From Maribacter aquimaris (GTDB lineage Bacteria; Bacteroidota; Bacteroidia; Flavobacteriales; Flavobacteriaceae): 64,000 nucleotides of DNA. The position numbers were made by a program, and so were the translations under genes. Each line of letters opens with the position of its first letter. Position 1 is the stretch's first letter. This document shows positions 43,592 to 52,366 of this stretch, piece after piece. The notes beneath the pieces are model-generated. The model was not told the DNA's origin. It saw only the letters and a list, made by a program, of their open reading frames with translations, and made no database searches. The stretch lies in assembly GCF_014596745.1 (NCBI RefSeq), contig NZ_JABTCF010000012.1:62001-126000 (forward strand), given 5' to 3'.

Positions 43592-45865
43592 ATGAAAACA
43601 TTGACTCCCTTATTATTTCTCCTTTTTGCCGTTCAGGTCTTTGCCCAAGACCAAAATCAAAACCAAAATCAAGAAAAAGAGATAAAGATAGGTTTGGTTT
43701 TGAGTGGTGGCGGTGCTAAGGGTTTGGCCCATATCGGGGCACTTAGGGTAATTGAGGAGGCTGGCATTAAAATCGATTATATCGCGGGTACGAGTATGGG
43801 AGCCATTGTTGGGGGGCTCTATGCATCGGGCTATTCAGCATCCCAACTCGATTCAATATTCCGGAGTATCGATTTTACAAGTCTCATTAATGACAATCTT
43901 CCCAGGAGCGCAAAGACATTTTATGAAAAGGAAGATTCTGAAAGGTATGCCATAAACTTACCGTTTAACAATTTTAAGCTTTCCGTACCCCAAGGATTTT
44001 CTGGAGGTCAGAATATTTATAACGAACTGGTGAAACGTTTGTACCATGTAAAGGATATCCACGATTTTAGTAAACTACCCATCCCTTTTGTGTGCATTGC
44101 CACCAATGTGGAAACAGGGGAGCAGATCAAACTTGATAAAGGGTATTTGCCAGAGGCGATCATGGCTTCGGGTACCTTGCCCTCTTTGTTCGAGCCCACA
44201 ACAATTGATGGCAAGGTGCTTATTGATGGTGGTGTTGTTAACAATTATCCTGTAGAGGAAGTTAAGGAAATGGGGGCCGATCTAATAATCGGTGTTGATG
44301 TACAACACGGATTGAGGGATAGGGGTAGTCTTCTTTCCGCTACCGAAATATTGTTGCAGATCAGCAATTTCAGGACGGTGAAGAATATGGTCGAAAAATC
44401 GGCAATGACAGATGTTTATATTAAGCCGGATATGATGAACTATTCGGTGATGGATTTTGACCTGGATGATGAAATCATCGAAAAAGGGAAGAAGGCCGCC
44501 GAGGAAAAATATGATGAACTAAAAGTTGTTGCCTCAAAACAAACCTCGGAGTACAAATCAAAGAAACACATAGCGCCTGTAGATAGTTTGTTGATTACCA
44601 GGTTAGTGATCAGGGGTGATGTAGACAACTATACCCGTGGGTATGTGAAGGGAAAACTTAGATTTAATTTAGGCGACAAGACCACTTTCCAAAAACTGCA
44701 GCAAGGGGTCAGTAATTTGGCGGCAACGGGGAACTTCACTTCAATTCGGTATGAGCTATTATCGGATGGGGATGGGGAAGACCTTATTTTGAAGTTGAAT
44801 GAATCCCCAAACAAGACATTCCTTAAAATCGGGGCCCATTATGATGACCTGTACCATAGTGCGGCGCTTATCAACCTTACACGAAAGAACCTTTTTTTCG
44901 GCGACGATGTGGCTTCCTTCGATTTGATTTTAGGAGATCAAGTGCGTTACAATATGCAGTATTATATTGATAAGGGTTCCTATTGGAGCTTTGGAGTAAA
45001 TTCAAGGTATAATAATTTTGGAAAGGAGATCAATTTTGACTTGATCAAAAACAATTTTCAAATTCCTTCCGGTATCAATATCAACACTTTGAATATGGAT
45101 GTTTTGGATGTGACCAACCAAATCTATGTACAGACTGCACTTCAGGAGGAATTTGGCATTAGTTTGGGTATCGAACATAAGTTTTTAAAATATAGTACCA
45201 AAACATTGGGGGCCATGGCTGATGAAGGGGGTGAATTATTCGCAAATTCCACAGAGGACCGTACTTATTTTGAAAAAAGCAATTTTTACAGTGCTTATGG
45301 CCAATTGAAGTTAGATACTTATGACGATACCTATTTTCCGACACGTGGACTGTTTTTTGATGGGGATTTCCATTTCTACCTTTTATCATCTGATTTCAAT
45401 GATAACTTCAAGGAGTTCTCGATTGCCAAAGCAAGGATGGGTGCCGCATTTTCCTTGACCGAAAATTTATCGTTGAATATAGAAACCGAGGGTGGTTTTA
45501 AGTTGGGCACATCGGGGGTTACCGCTTTTGATTTTGTTTTAGGGGGGTATGGTACCCATCTGATCAATAATTTTACGCCTTTTATCGGATACGATTATTT
45601 GTCCCTTCCCGGTAATAGTTATGTTAAGGCCTATAGTCGACTGGATTGGGAAATAGCAGCCAAAAACCATTTTATGCTAGTGGCTAATTTTGCCAACGTG
45701 GACGATGATCTTTTTAGGACTGGGGAATGGTTTGATGTACCCAAATATTCGGGATATGGTATAGGCTATGGTCTTGAAACCTTCATGGGCCCCTTGCAAG
45801 TGATGTACTCTTGGTCCCCAGAGGGTAACAATAGGTTCTTTTTTAGTTTAGGATATTGGTTTTAA
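43592..45865 (+). CDS. Patatin-like phospholipase fused to surface-antigen (Omp85-like) barrel
   Basis: 757-residue exported protein, PlpD-like. Signal ending VQVFAQ, a short Gln/Asn linker (DQNQNQNQ), then a patatin domain (residues about 30-310): glycine-rich GLVLSGGGAKGLAHIG, nucleophile elbow GTSMGAIVGG and the catalytic Asp in VLIDGGVVNNYPVEE. A POTRA-like segment follows (about 330-400, RGDVDNYTRGYVKGKLRFNLG) and the C-terminal ~350 residues form a surface-antigen/Omp85 barrel ending FSLGYWF. The layout suggests a lipase displayed or released through its own barrel (type Vd). Substrate not known. Confidence 0.93.
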   Translation: MKTLTPLLFLLFAVQVFAQDQNQNQNQEKEIKIGLVLSGGGAKGLAHIGALRVIEEAGIKIDYIAGTSMGAIVGGLYASGYSASQLDSIFRSIDFTSLINDNLPRSAKTFYEKEDSERYAINLPFNNFKLSVPQGFSGGQNIYNELVKRLYHVKDIHDFSKLPIPFVCIATNVETGEQIKLDKGYLPEAIMASGTLPSLFEPTTIDGKVLIDGGVVNNYPVEEVKEMGADLIIGVDVQHGLRDRGSLLSATEILLQISNFRTVKNMVEKSAMTDVYIKPDMMNYSVMDFDLDDEIIEKGKKAAEEKYDELKVVASKQTSEYKSKKHIAPVDSLLITRLVIRGDVDNYTRGYVKGKLRFNLGDKTTFQKLQQGVSNLAATGNFTSIRYELLSDGDGEDLILKLNESPNKTFLKIGAHYDDLYHSAALINLTRKNLFFGDDVASFDLILGDQVRYNMQYYIDKGSYWSFGVNSRYNNFGKEINFDLIKNNFQIPSGININTLNMDVLDVTNQIYVQTALQEEFGISLGIEHKFLKYSTKTLGAMADEGGELFANSTEDRTYFEKSNFYSAYGQLKLDTYDDTYFPTRGLFFDGDFHFYLLSSDFNDNFKEFSIAKARMGAAFSLTENLSLNIETEGGFKLGTSGVTAFDFVLGGYGTHLINNFTPFIGYDYLSLPGNSYVKAYSRLDWEIAAKNHFMLVANFANVDDDLFRTGEWFDVPKYSGYGIGYGLETFMGPLQVMYSWSPEGNNRFFFSLGYWF

Positions 45866-46052
45866 ACAACTTAAGACTTCATAACTGGATTTTTACGATA
45901 TTTGTCCAAGCGCATATTTCGCATGATAAAAAAGAGAATTGATATAACTGCCCATTTGAGGGCGATGTGGTAAGACCAAAAGGTTCATTTTCCCAATAAC
46001 CTTAGGTTTAAAAAAAACCATTTTTCATTATCACCATAAAAATTCCAATATC

Positions 46053-47195
46053 ATGTCAACTTTAGATAATACATCCTTAAGATTACCAAAAGAAAATCCA
46101 GGCGCGGAAGATTTCCTGCCTTTGTTGGGTACTGATTTTGTTGAGCTGTATGTTGGAAACGCCAAACAGGCCGCGCACTATTATATTTCTGCATGGGGTT
46201 TTCAGCCTTTGGCATATGCCGGTTTGGAAACCGGTTTAAAGGATAGGGTTTCCTACGTTTTAGAACAAGATAAAATACGGATGGTCCTTACTTCCCCCTT
46301 AAAGTCGGGCGGGCCCATCAATAAGCATATCGACGCCCATGGCGATGGGGTAAAGGTCATTGCCCTTTGGGTCGATGATGCCACCCATAGTTATAAGGAG
46401 ACAACTGCCAGGGGCGCAAAAGGATATATGGAGCCTAATCGGGTAAAGGATGAAAATGGGGAGGTTGTTTTTTCAGGTATACATACCTATGGGGAAACGG
46501 TACACCTATTTGTGGAACGATTTAACTACAAGGGGGTGTTCTTGCCTGGTTATGTGAAATGGGATCCAAGATATAAAGCTGCTTCAGTTGGTCTAAAATA
46601 TATAGATCATATGGTTGGCAATGTCGGTTGGAATGAAATGGATAAATGGTGTAAATTTTATGAAGAAGTCATGGGGTTTGCACAATTGATTTCCTTTGAT
46701 GACAAGGATATATCAACGGAATATACCGCTCTAATGAGCAAAGTGATGAGTAATGGTAATGGCAGGATAAAATTTCCGATAAACGAACCTGCCGAAGGTC
46801 GAAAGAAATCCCAAATCGAGGAGTATATCGAATTTTACAATGGGGCTGGGGTTCAACACATGGCTTTGGCTACGGATAACATCATCGAAACGGTAACGGC
46901 ATTACGGAATAGGGGTGTCGAGTTTTTGACCGTTCCCCCAAGTTATTATGAGGATGTTTTGGATAGGGTTGGTGAAATAGACGAAGACCTTAAGCCTTTA
47001 AAAGCGTTGAGTATCCTCATTGATAGGGATGAAGAGGGGTACTTGTTGCAAATATTCACCAAACCGATATTGGATAGGCCTACCATGTTCATAGAAATTA
47101 TACAAAGAAAGGGGGCCAAGTCTTTCGGAAAAGGAAATTTCAAAGCACTTTTTGAGGCTATAGAAAGGGAGCAGGAATCAAGGGGAACACTATAA
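46053..47195 (+). CDS. hpd: 4-hydroxyphenylpyruvate dioxygenase
   Basis: 380-residue Fe(II) enzyme turning 4-hydroxyphenylpyruvate into homogentisate in tyrosine and phenylalanine breakdown. Two VOC halves; the iron triad is visible as His in IDHMVGNVG, His in GVQHMALAT and Glu in MFIEIIQRKG, followed by the C-terminal FGKGNFKALFEAIEREQ helix that closes the site. Length is normal. The rest of the homogentisate pathway is not in the window. Downstream lies the structured element C, then the DUF3108-tryptophan dioxygenase operon. Confidence 0.97.
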   Translation: MSTLDNTSLRLPKENPGAEDFLPLLGTDFVELYVGNAKQAAHYYISAWGFQPLAYAGLETGLKDRVSYVLEQDKIRMVLTSPLKSGGPINKHIDAHGDGVKVIALWVDDATHSYKETTARGAKGYMEPNRVKDENGEVVFSGIHTYGETVHLFVERFNYKGVFLPGYVKWDPRYKAASVGLKYIDHMVGNVGWNEMDKWCKFYEEVMGFAQLISFDDKDISTEYTALMSKVMSNGNGRIKFPINEPAEGRKKSQIEEYIEFYNGAGVQHMALATDNIIETVTALRNRGVEFLTVPPSYYEDVLDRVGEIDEDLKPLKALSILIDRDEEGYLLQIFTKPILDRPTMFIEIIQRKGAKSFGKGNFKALFEAIEREQESRGTL

Positions 47196-47280
47196 ACGGA
47201 TGGTATATTTCTTAACGATTTCCCAATTTTCAATAAGCTTCCCTTAATAACTGTTAAGGGTTTAGTTAAAGTACGTTAAA

Positions 47281-47420
47281 AGGGTTTTGGGTACCATGGG
47301 GATGTATTAAATTTGCTCATGTAAGGGGTGGTTCCCTTACAACTTTAAGTATTGGTTTTTCATAATTTAAAGTTTGGTTGGTTATTTAGGAAAAGCCCAG
47401 TTGTAAGACTGGGCTTTTTT
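47281..47420 (+). ncRNA. Candidate small RNA/3'-UTR element C (two hairpins, GTTGGTTATT box, terminator)
   Basis: Between hpd and the DUF3108 gene: hairpin GTAAGGG/CCCTTAC (47321-47327 and 47334-47340), a second stem AACTTTAA/TTAAAGTT (47341-47348 and 47367-47374), then TTTGGTTGGTTATT at about 47373-47386, then a strong terminator with arms AAAAGCCCAGT (47391-47401) and ACTGGGCTTTT (47408-47418) and a long T-run. The order hairpins-box-terminator is like element B. It may be the processed 3' end of the hpd mRNA or a separate small RNA; no expression evidence exists here. Confidence 0.5.
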
Positions 47421-47513
47421 TTTATACAATACTTTGGAACAAATATTGTTTAAGTAATTATAAATATGCAATTGGATTAATTCTCTTTTAGTAGATTTAC
47501 TAAATCTTAAAGT

Positions 47514-48293
47514 ATGAGATTATTACTAACAATATTATTTTTGACCATTTCATTTGGCTTGAATGCACAAAGTAATGAGTCGGTTTTTGAACCTGGGGAA
47601 TGGTTGAAATTCCGTATGCATTACGGTTGGTTGAATGCTAGTTATGCTACATTGCAGGTTAAATCGGCCAAAATAGAGGGTAAGGAGGTCTATCATGTAG
47701 TGGGCAGGGGCAAGACCACGGGTTTTGCGAGTATTTTCTTTAAGGTAGATGATACCTATGAAAGCTATTTTGACAAACAAGATGGTAAGCCCTATCGGTT
47801 TGTTCGAAAAATAGATGAAGGTGGTTATAAAAAGGATGTTGAAATCAATTTTGACCATAAAAGGGATAAAGCCATCCTGAATGATAAAAAAAACAAGAAA
47901 AAGATTAATTTTGCACTCCAAGATAGCATTCAAGATCTTATTTCCGCATTTTACTACCTCAGGAACAATTATGAGCCGGAGGATTTAGTAAAAGGGGAAG
48001 CCATAAAATTGAAATTACTGTATGATGATGACGGTATTTTCGATTTTCAATTAAAATATTTGGGTAATGAAACCATTAAGACCAAATATGGAAAGGTTGA
48101 ATGTTATAAGTTTAGACCTTTGGTGCAATCCGGAAGGGTGTTCAAGGAAAAAGAGAGTCTGACACTTTGGGTTTCCAAAGATGAAAATAGGATTCCCATC
48201 CGAATCAAGGCCGACTTGGCGGTAGGTTCGATAAAAGCCGATCTTGATGGCTATAATGGACTAAAATACCAGTTTAAAATACTAATGGATTGA
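47514..48293 (+). CDS. DUF3108 domain-containing exported protein
   Basis: 259-residue protein with a Sec signal ending GLNAQ (residue about 19). The mature part opens with FEPGEWLKFRMHYGWLNASYATLQV, the DUF3108 signature, and is all-beta in pattern, ending KYQFKILMD. The family is of unknown function, thought to be periplasmic or outer-membrane associated. It begins a compact operon: the next gene starts after seven bases, then two more follow with gaps of one base or less. Confidence 0.85.
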   Translation: MRLLLTILFLTISFGLNAQSNESVFEPGEWLKFRMHYGWLNASYATLQVKSAKIEGKEVYHVVGRGKTTGFASIFFKVDDTYESYFDKQDGKPYRFVRKIDEGGYKKDVEINFDHKRDKAILNDKKNKKKINFALQDSIQDLISAFYYLRNNYEPEDLVKGEAIKLKLLYDDDGIFDFQLKYLGNETIKTKYGKVECYKFRPLVQSGRVFKEKESLTLWVSKDENRIPIRIKADLAVGSIKADLDGYNGLKYQFKILMD

Positions 48294-48300
48294 CCCTATA

Positions 48301-49272
48301 ATGGATAATAAAGAGAAGATCGAGTCCCAAATATCAAAACTAGAGGAAAAATATAAGGATTCTGGTCAAGATCTAAGTTCTTATTTAGACGGACTCCTTC
48401 ATCAACGTTATCTTACGTATTGGGACTATATCCATTTAGATACCCTATTAAGTCTTCAGGTACCACGAACTTATTTTCCCGATGAGGAAATCTTCATTAT
48501 GTACCACCAAATAACCGAGTTGTATTTTAAGCTTATACTTCATGAGCAAAAACAGTTTGTAGACCATAAGGCGCAGGATGTTGATTTCTATATAGAAAAG
48601 GCCAGGCGAATCAATAGTTACTTTGAGGCCCTGATATCCTCCTTCAGCATTATGATCAAAGGCATGGAACGGGAACAGTTTCTGCAATACAGAATGGCTC
48701 TTTTGCCAGCAAGCGGATTTCAATCGGCCCAATATAGAATGATCGAAATTTATGCCACCCCTCTAGAAAATCTGGTACACCATAGTGAAAGGGACCGATT
48801 TTCGGATAAAAATCCCATCGAGGATCTTTATGAGCGCATCTATTGGAAGAAAGGTGCGACTGATTTGGCCACGGGTGAAAAGACATTGACCTTAAAGCAA
48901 TTTGAATACAGATATACACCAAGATTGATTCGAATTTCCAAACAAGTGAAGCACAGTACCATATATCATAAATATTTGGAACTTCCTGACGATAAAAAGA
49001 ATAATAAAGGGCTGGTCAAAGCGTTAAGGACATTGGATATAAATGCGAACATTAACTGGCCGTTAATGCATATGGGTTCTGCCCATAGGTATTTGGGAAA
49101 AGAAAGTGGCGGGATAGAGGCTACAGGAGGCACAAATTGGAAGGAATATTTGCCGCCAAGTTTTCAAAAAGTCGTATTTTTCCCTGAATTATATACACTA
49201 GAAGAATTAAACGATTGGGGGAAACAATGGGTAGACCATTTGTTCAATCCGAATAAAACCATAAAACAATAA
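48301..49272 (+). CDS. kynA: Tryptophan 2,3-dioxygenase
   Basis: 323-residue heme enzyme opening the indole ring of Trp to N-formylkynurenine, first step of the kynurenine pathway. Motifs YLTYWDYIHLDTLLSLQ and FIMYHQITELYFKLILHEQ, with the distal-pocket His in the latter, and the heme-ligand His region NWPLMHMGSAHRYLG fit the family; the RMALLPASGFQSAQYR segment binds the substrate carboxylate. It is slightly longer than Xanthomonas-type TDO. The stop overlaps the M23 gene start (TAATG), so translation is coupled. HAAO of the same pathway is far off at 4.9-5.4 kb. Confidence 0.93.
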   Translation: MDNKEKIESQISKLEEKYKDSGQDLSSYLDGLLHQRYLTYWDYIHLDTLLSLQVPRTYFPDEEIFIMYHQITELYFKLILHEQKQFVDHKAQDVDFYIEKARRINSYFEALISSFSIMIKGMEREQFLQYRMALLPASGFQSAQYRMIEIYATPLENLVHHSERDRFSDKNPIEDLYERIYWKKGATDLATGEKTLTLKQFEYRYTPRLIRISKQVKHSTIYHKYLELPDDKKNNKGLVKALRTLDINANINWPLMHMGSAHRYLGKESGGIEATGGTNWKEYLPPSFQKVVFFPELYTLEELNDWGKQWVDHLFNPNKTIKQ

Positions 49273-50555
49273 TGCAAAAGTATTGGGGCATCTTTACAGC
49301 AGCATTGCTACTATTTGTATCCTGTAAGGAAGAAAAAGAAAAAGATTCCATCAAAAGTGATGCGAATGAAATGGCAATTGTTCAAGAACAGACCATTGTA
49401 AAGCGATATGGTTTTAACTTTGATGACTTTACGGTCCAGCACGACACGGTGCGAAGAGGGGATAGTTTTGGTGAACTGATGTTGAGCAATAAGGTAGATT
49501 ATCCTAAAATTGCCAAAATCTCCCAGGATTTCAAAGATACTTTCGATGTGCGTAAAATCCGTGTGGGCAAACCTTATGTTATTCTGAAATCAAAGGATAC
49601 CACCGAAACAGCACAAGTCTTTATCTATGAAAACGACGCCATAAATTATACCGTGGTTGACCTAAGGGATAGTGTCGTGGCATATAAAGATAAGAAGGAA
49701 GTCAAATATGTGGAGCGGGAAGCTTCCGGTATTATAGAAACATCGTTGTCGGAAGCCATACTGGATCAAGGTATCGATTATAATGTGACGAATAACTTAT
49801 CCGAGATATATGCTTGGACCATTGATTTCTTTAGACTTCAAAAAGGGGATCGATTCAAGGTGATTTATAAGGAAAGGTATATCAATGACTCTATTTATGC
49901 CGGTGCTGAGGCTATTGAAGCGGCTTACTTTGAGCATAATGGCAGGCCTATTTATGCCTTTGCCTATGAAAATGATTCCCTAAAAAGGTTGGTTGATTAT
50001 TTTGACGAAGAGGCCAATAATCTGAGAAGGACCTTTTTGAAGGCACCCGTTAAGTTCAGTCGGATATCTTCAAGATATAATCTTAAAAGAAGAATTCGAT
50101 ATTATGGATATAAAATACGACCCCATAAAGGAACCGACTATGCGGCACCGATCGGAACGCCCATAATGGCTACCGCAGATGGTACGGTTACCGAATCTAC
50201 CCGAAGGGGGGGTAACGGTAAATATGTAAAAATCCGTCATAATGGTACATATTCCACACAGTATCTCCATATGAAAAACCAGAATGTCAAGAAAGGACAA
50301 TTCGTACGACAAGGGGATGTCATAGGTTGGATAGGAATGACCGGTAATACGGGAGGGCCACATGTATGCTACCGTTTTTGGAAAAACGGAAGTCAAATCG
50401 ACCCATTAAAAGAAGAATTGCCACAGGCAGAGCCTTTGGCTGAGGAGTTAAGGCCTGATTATTTTGCTTTCATTGCCCCATTAAAGGAGCAATTGGATTG
50501 TATTGAATATATTGAAAAACAAAAGGAAGAAGAACTGCTAACACTTAACGAGTAA
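49272..50555 (+). CDS. M23 family metallopeptidase lipoprotein
   Basis: 427-residue lipoprotein, signal ending LFVSC (Cys18). After a region that resembles LysM/OapA-type spacer domains (residues 40-270) comes a LytM/M23 domain with the zinc motif [16 protein letters not shown] and the last motif in the form PHVCYRFW, where the usual H-x-H is H-x-C. The Cys replaces the third zinc ligand; this His-to-Cys form is frequent in Bacteroidota M23 proteins, so activity is likely but not certain. It would cut peptidoglycan cross-links in the periplasm. It overlaps the TDO stop by one base and pgi follows after one base. Confidence 0.9.
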   Translation: MQKYWGIFTAALLLFVSCKEEKEKDSIKSDANEMAIVQEQTIVKRYGFNFDDFTVQHDTVRRGDSFGELMLSNKVDYPKIAKISQDFKDTFDVRKIRVGKPYVILKSKDTTETAQVFIYENDAINYTVVDLRDSVVAYKDKKEVKYVEREASGIIETSLSEAILDQGIDYNVTNNLSEIYAWTIDFFRLQKGDRFKVIYKERYINDSIYAGAEAIEAAYFEHNGRPIYAFAYENDSLKRLVDYFDEEANNLRRTFLKAPVKFSRISSRYNLKRRIRYYGYKIRPHKGTDYAAPIGTPIMATADGTVTESTRRGGNGKYVKIRHNGTYSTQYLHMKNQNVKKGQFVRQGDVIGWIGMTGNTGGPHVCYRFWKNGSQIDPLKEELPQAEPLAEELRPDYFAFIAPLKEQLDCIEYIEKQKEEELLTLNE

Positions 50556-50556
50556 C

Positions 50557-52194
50557 ATGGCACTACAAAGTATTGACCCAACAAAAACACAAGCCTGGAA
50601 AAAACTAATCCAACATTATGCAACTACGAAGAGCGATCACTTAAAAGGGTTGTTCACTGCGGATAGTGATCGGGCGAATAATTTCAGTATCCAATGGAGT
50701 GATTTTTTATTTGATTTTTCAAAGAACAGGATTACCAAGGAAACGTTATCATTATTGTTGGAGTTGGCCGATGAGGTTAATTTGAAGGATGCCATTTCAA
50801 AATATTTTGATGGTGAAGCTATAAACCAAACCGAAAATAGGGCGGTTTTGCACACAGCCTTACGGGCCAAGAAATCCGATAAGGTTTTGGTCGATGGTGT
50901 CGATGTGATTCCCGAGGTCTATGAAGTAAAGGAACATATAAGGTCTTTTTCAAAATCGATCATCTCCGGGGAGAAGAAAGGATATACGGGGAAGGCTTTT
51001 ACCGATGTCGTCAATATAGGGATCGGGGGTTCTGATTTGGGGCCCGCTATGGTGGTTGAGGCCTTGAAATTTTACAAAAACCATTTAAGGACCCACTTTG
51101 TGAGTAATGTAGATGGTGATCATGTGTATGAGGTTTTAAAGGAATTAAATCCGGAAACGACATTGTTTGTCGTGGTGTCAAAAACGTTTACCACCCAAGA
51201 AACCTTGACCAATGCCACTACGATTAAAAATTGGTTTTTAAAACAGGCTACCCAAGAAGATGTAGCCAAGCATTTTGCCGCCGTTTCTACCAATACGGAG
51301 AAAATATCCGAATTTGGGATAGCTGCTGAGAATGTGTTTCCTATGTGGGATTGGGTCGGTGGTCGTTTTTCATTATGGAGTGCGGTTGGGATTACCATTG
51401 CACTGGCGGTAGGCTATGAAAATTTCGATAGCCTTTTAAAGGGGGCCAATGCCATGGATGAACATTTTGAAAGCACGGAATTCGATAGTAATATTCCGGT
51501 GATCATGGCATTGCTTAGTGTTTGGTATAACAATTTTCATAAGGCTGAAACCGAGGCAATTATTCCCTATACCCAATATTTGAGTAGGTTCTCTGCGTAT
51601 TTGCAACAGGGTATTATGGAAAGTAACGGTAAGAGTGTAGACCGTAACGGTAACCCTGTCGATTACCAAACAGGAACGATTATATGGGGAGAGCCGGGTA
51701 CGAATGCCCAGCATGCCTTCTTTCAATTGATCCATCAAGGGACTAAATTGATTCCTGCAGATTTTATCGGTTTCAAGGAATCCCTTCATGGCGATACCGA
51801 CCATCACAATAAGTTGATGGCCAATTTTTTTGCACAGACTGAAGCTTTAATGAATGGCAAAACGGTTGAAGAGGTTCGCAGTGAACTGGAAGGGAAGAAT
51901 CTTTCTAAGGAAGAAATCTCAAAATTGCTTCCTTTTAAGGTTTTTGCGGGTAACAAACCCACCAATACCTTTTTGATAAATAAACTCACCCCACAGAGTC
52001 TTGGGGCTTTGATCGCGGCATATGAGCACAAAATTTTTGTGCAGGGTGTGATTTGGAACATTTTCAGCTATGATCAGTGGGGGGTTGAACTGGGAAAACA
52101 ATTGGCAACAAATATCCTTAAGGATATCGATAGTTTGGAAATATCCGATCATGATAGCTCTACATTGAATCTTTTACAATTTTTTAAGAAATAA
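50557..52194 (+). CDS. pgi: Glucose-6-phosphate isomerase
   Basis: 545-residue glycolytic enzyme interconverting glucose 6-phosphate and fructose 6-phosphate. Signatures present: [44 protein letters not shown] and, around the catalytic Glu and His, [18 protein letters not shown]. Length and order are normal for the large bacterial form. It is the last gene of the DUF3108-TDO-M23 operon, with one base after the M23 stop. No clear terminator follows. Confidence 0.97.
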   Translation: MALQSIDPTKTQAWKKLIQHYATTKSDHLKGLFTADSDRANNFSIQWSDFLFDFSKNRITKETLSLLLELADEVNLKDAISKYFDGEAINQTENRAVLHTALRAKKSDKVLVDGVDVIPEVYEVKEHIRSFSKSIISGEKKGYTGKAFTDVVNIGIGGSDLGPAMVVEALKFYKNHLRTHFVSNVDGDHVYEVLKELNPETTLFVVVSKTFTTQETLTNATTIKNWFLKQATQEDVAKHFAAVSTNTEKISEFGIAAENVFPMWDWVGGRFSLWSAVGITIALAVGYENFDSLLKGANAMDEHFESTEFDSNIPVIMALLSVWYNNFHKAETEAIIPYTQYLSRFSAYLQQGIMESNGKSVDRNGNPVDYQTGTIIWGEPGTNAQHAFFQLIHQGTKLIPADFIGFKESLHGDTDHHNKLMANFFAQTEALMNGKTVEEVRSELEGKNLSKEEISKLLPFKVFAGNKPTNTFLINKLTPQSLGALIAAYEHKIFVQGVIWNIFSYDQWGVELGKQLATNILKDIDSLEISDHDSSTLNLLQFFKK

Positions 52195-52366
52195 TCCATC
52201 TTATTTTCATTTCTTAATAAAGGTTGATAACTTATTGTCTGTCAGCTCGAATTAGTGTTTTTTTATGTTAATTTTAACACGCTAAATTTAACATAGGCTT
52301 AATATACGGTCCATTAAAAAAGATCACATTTGCACTTTGTATTAAACCAAATTAAACACTCAAAAA

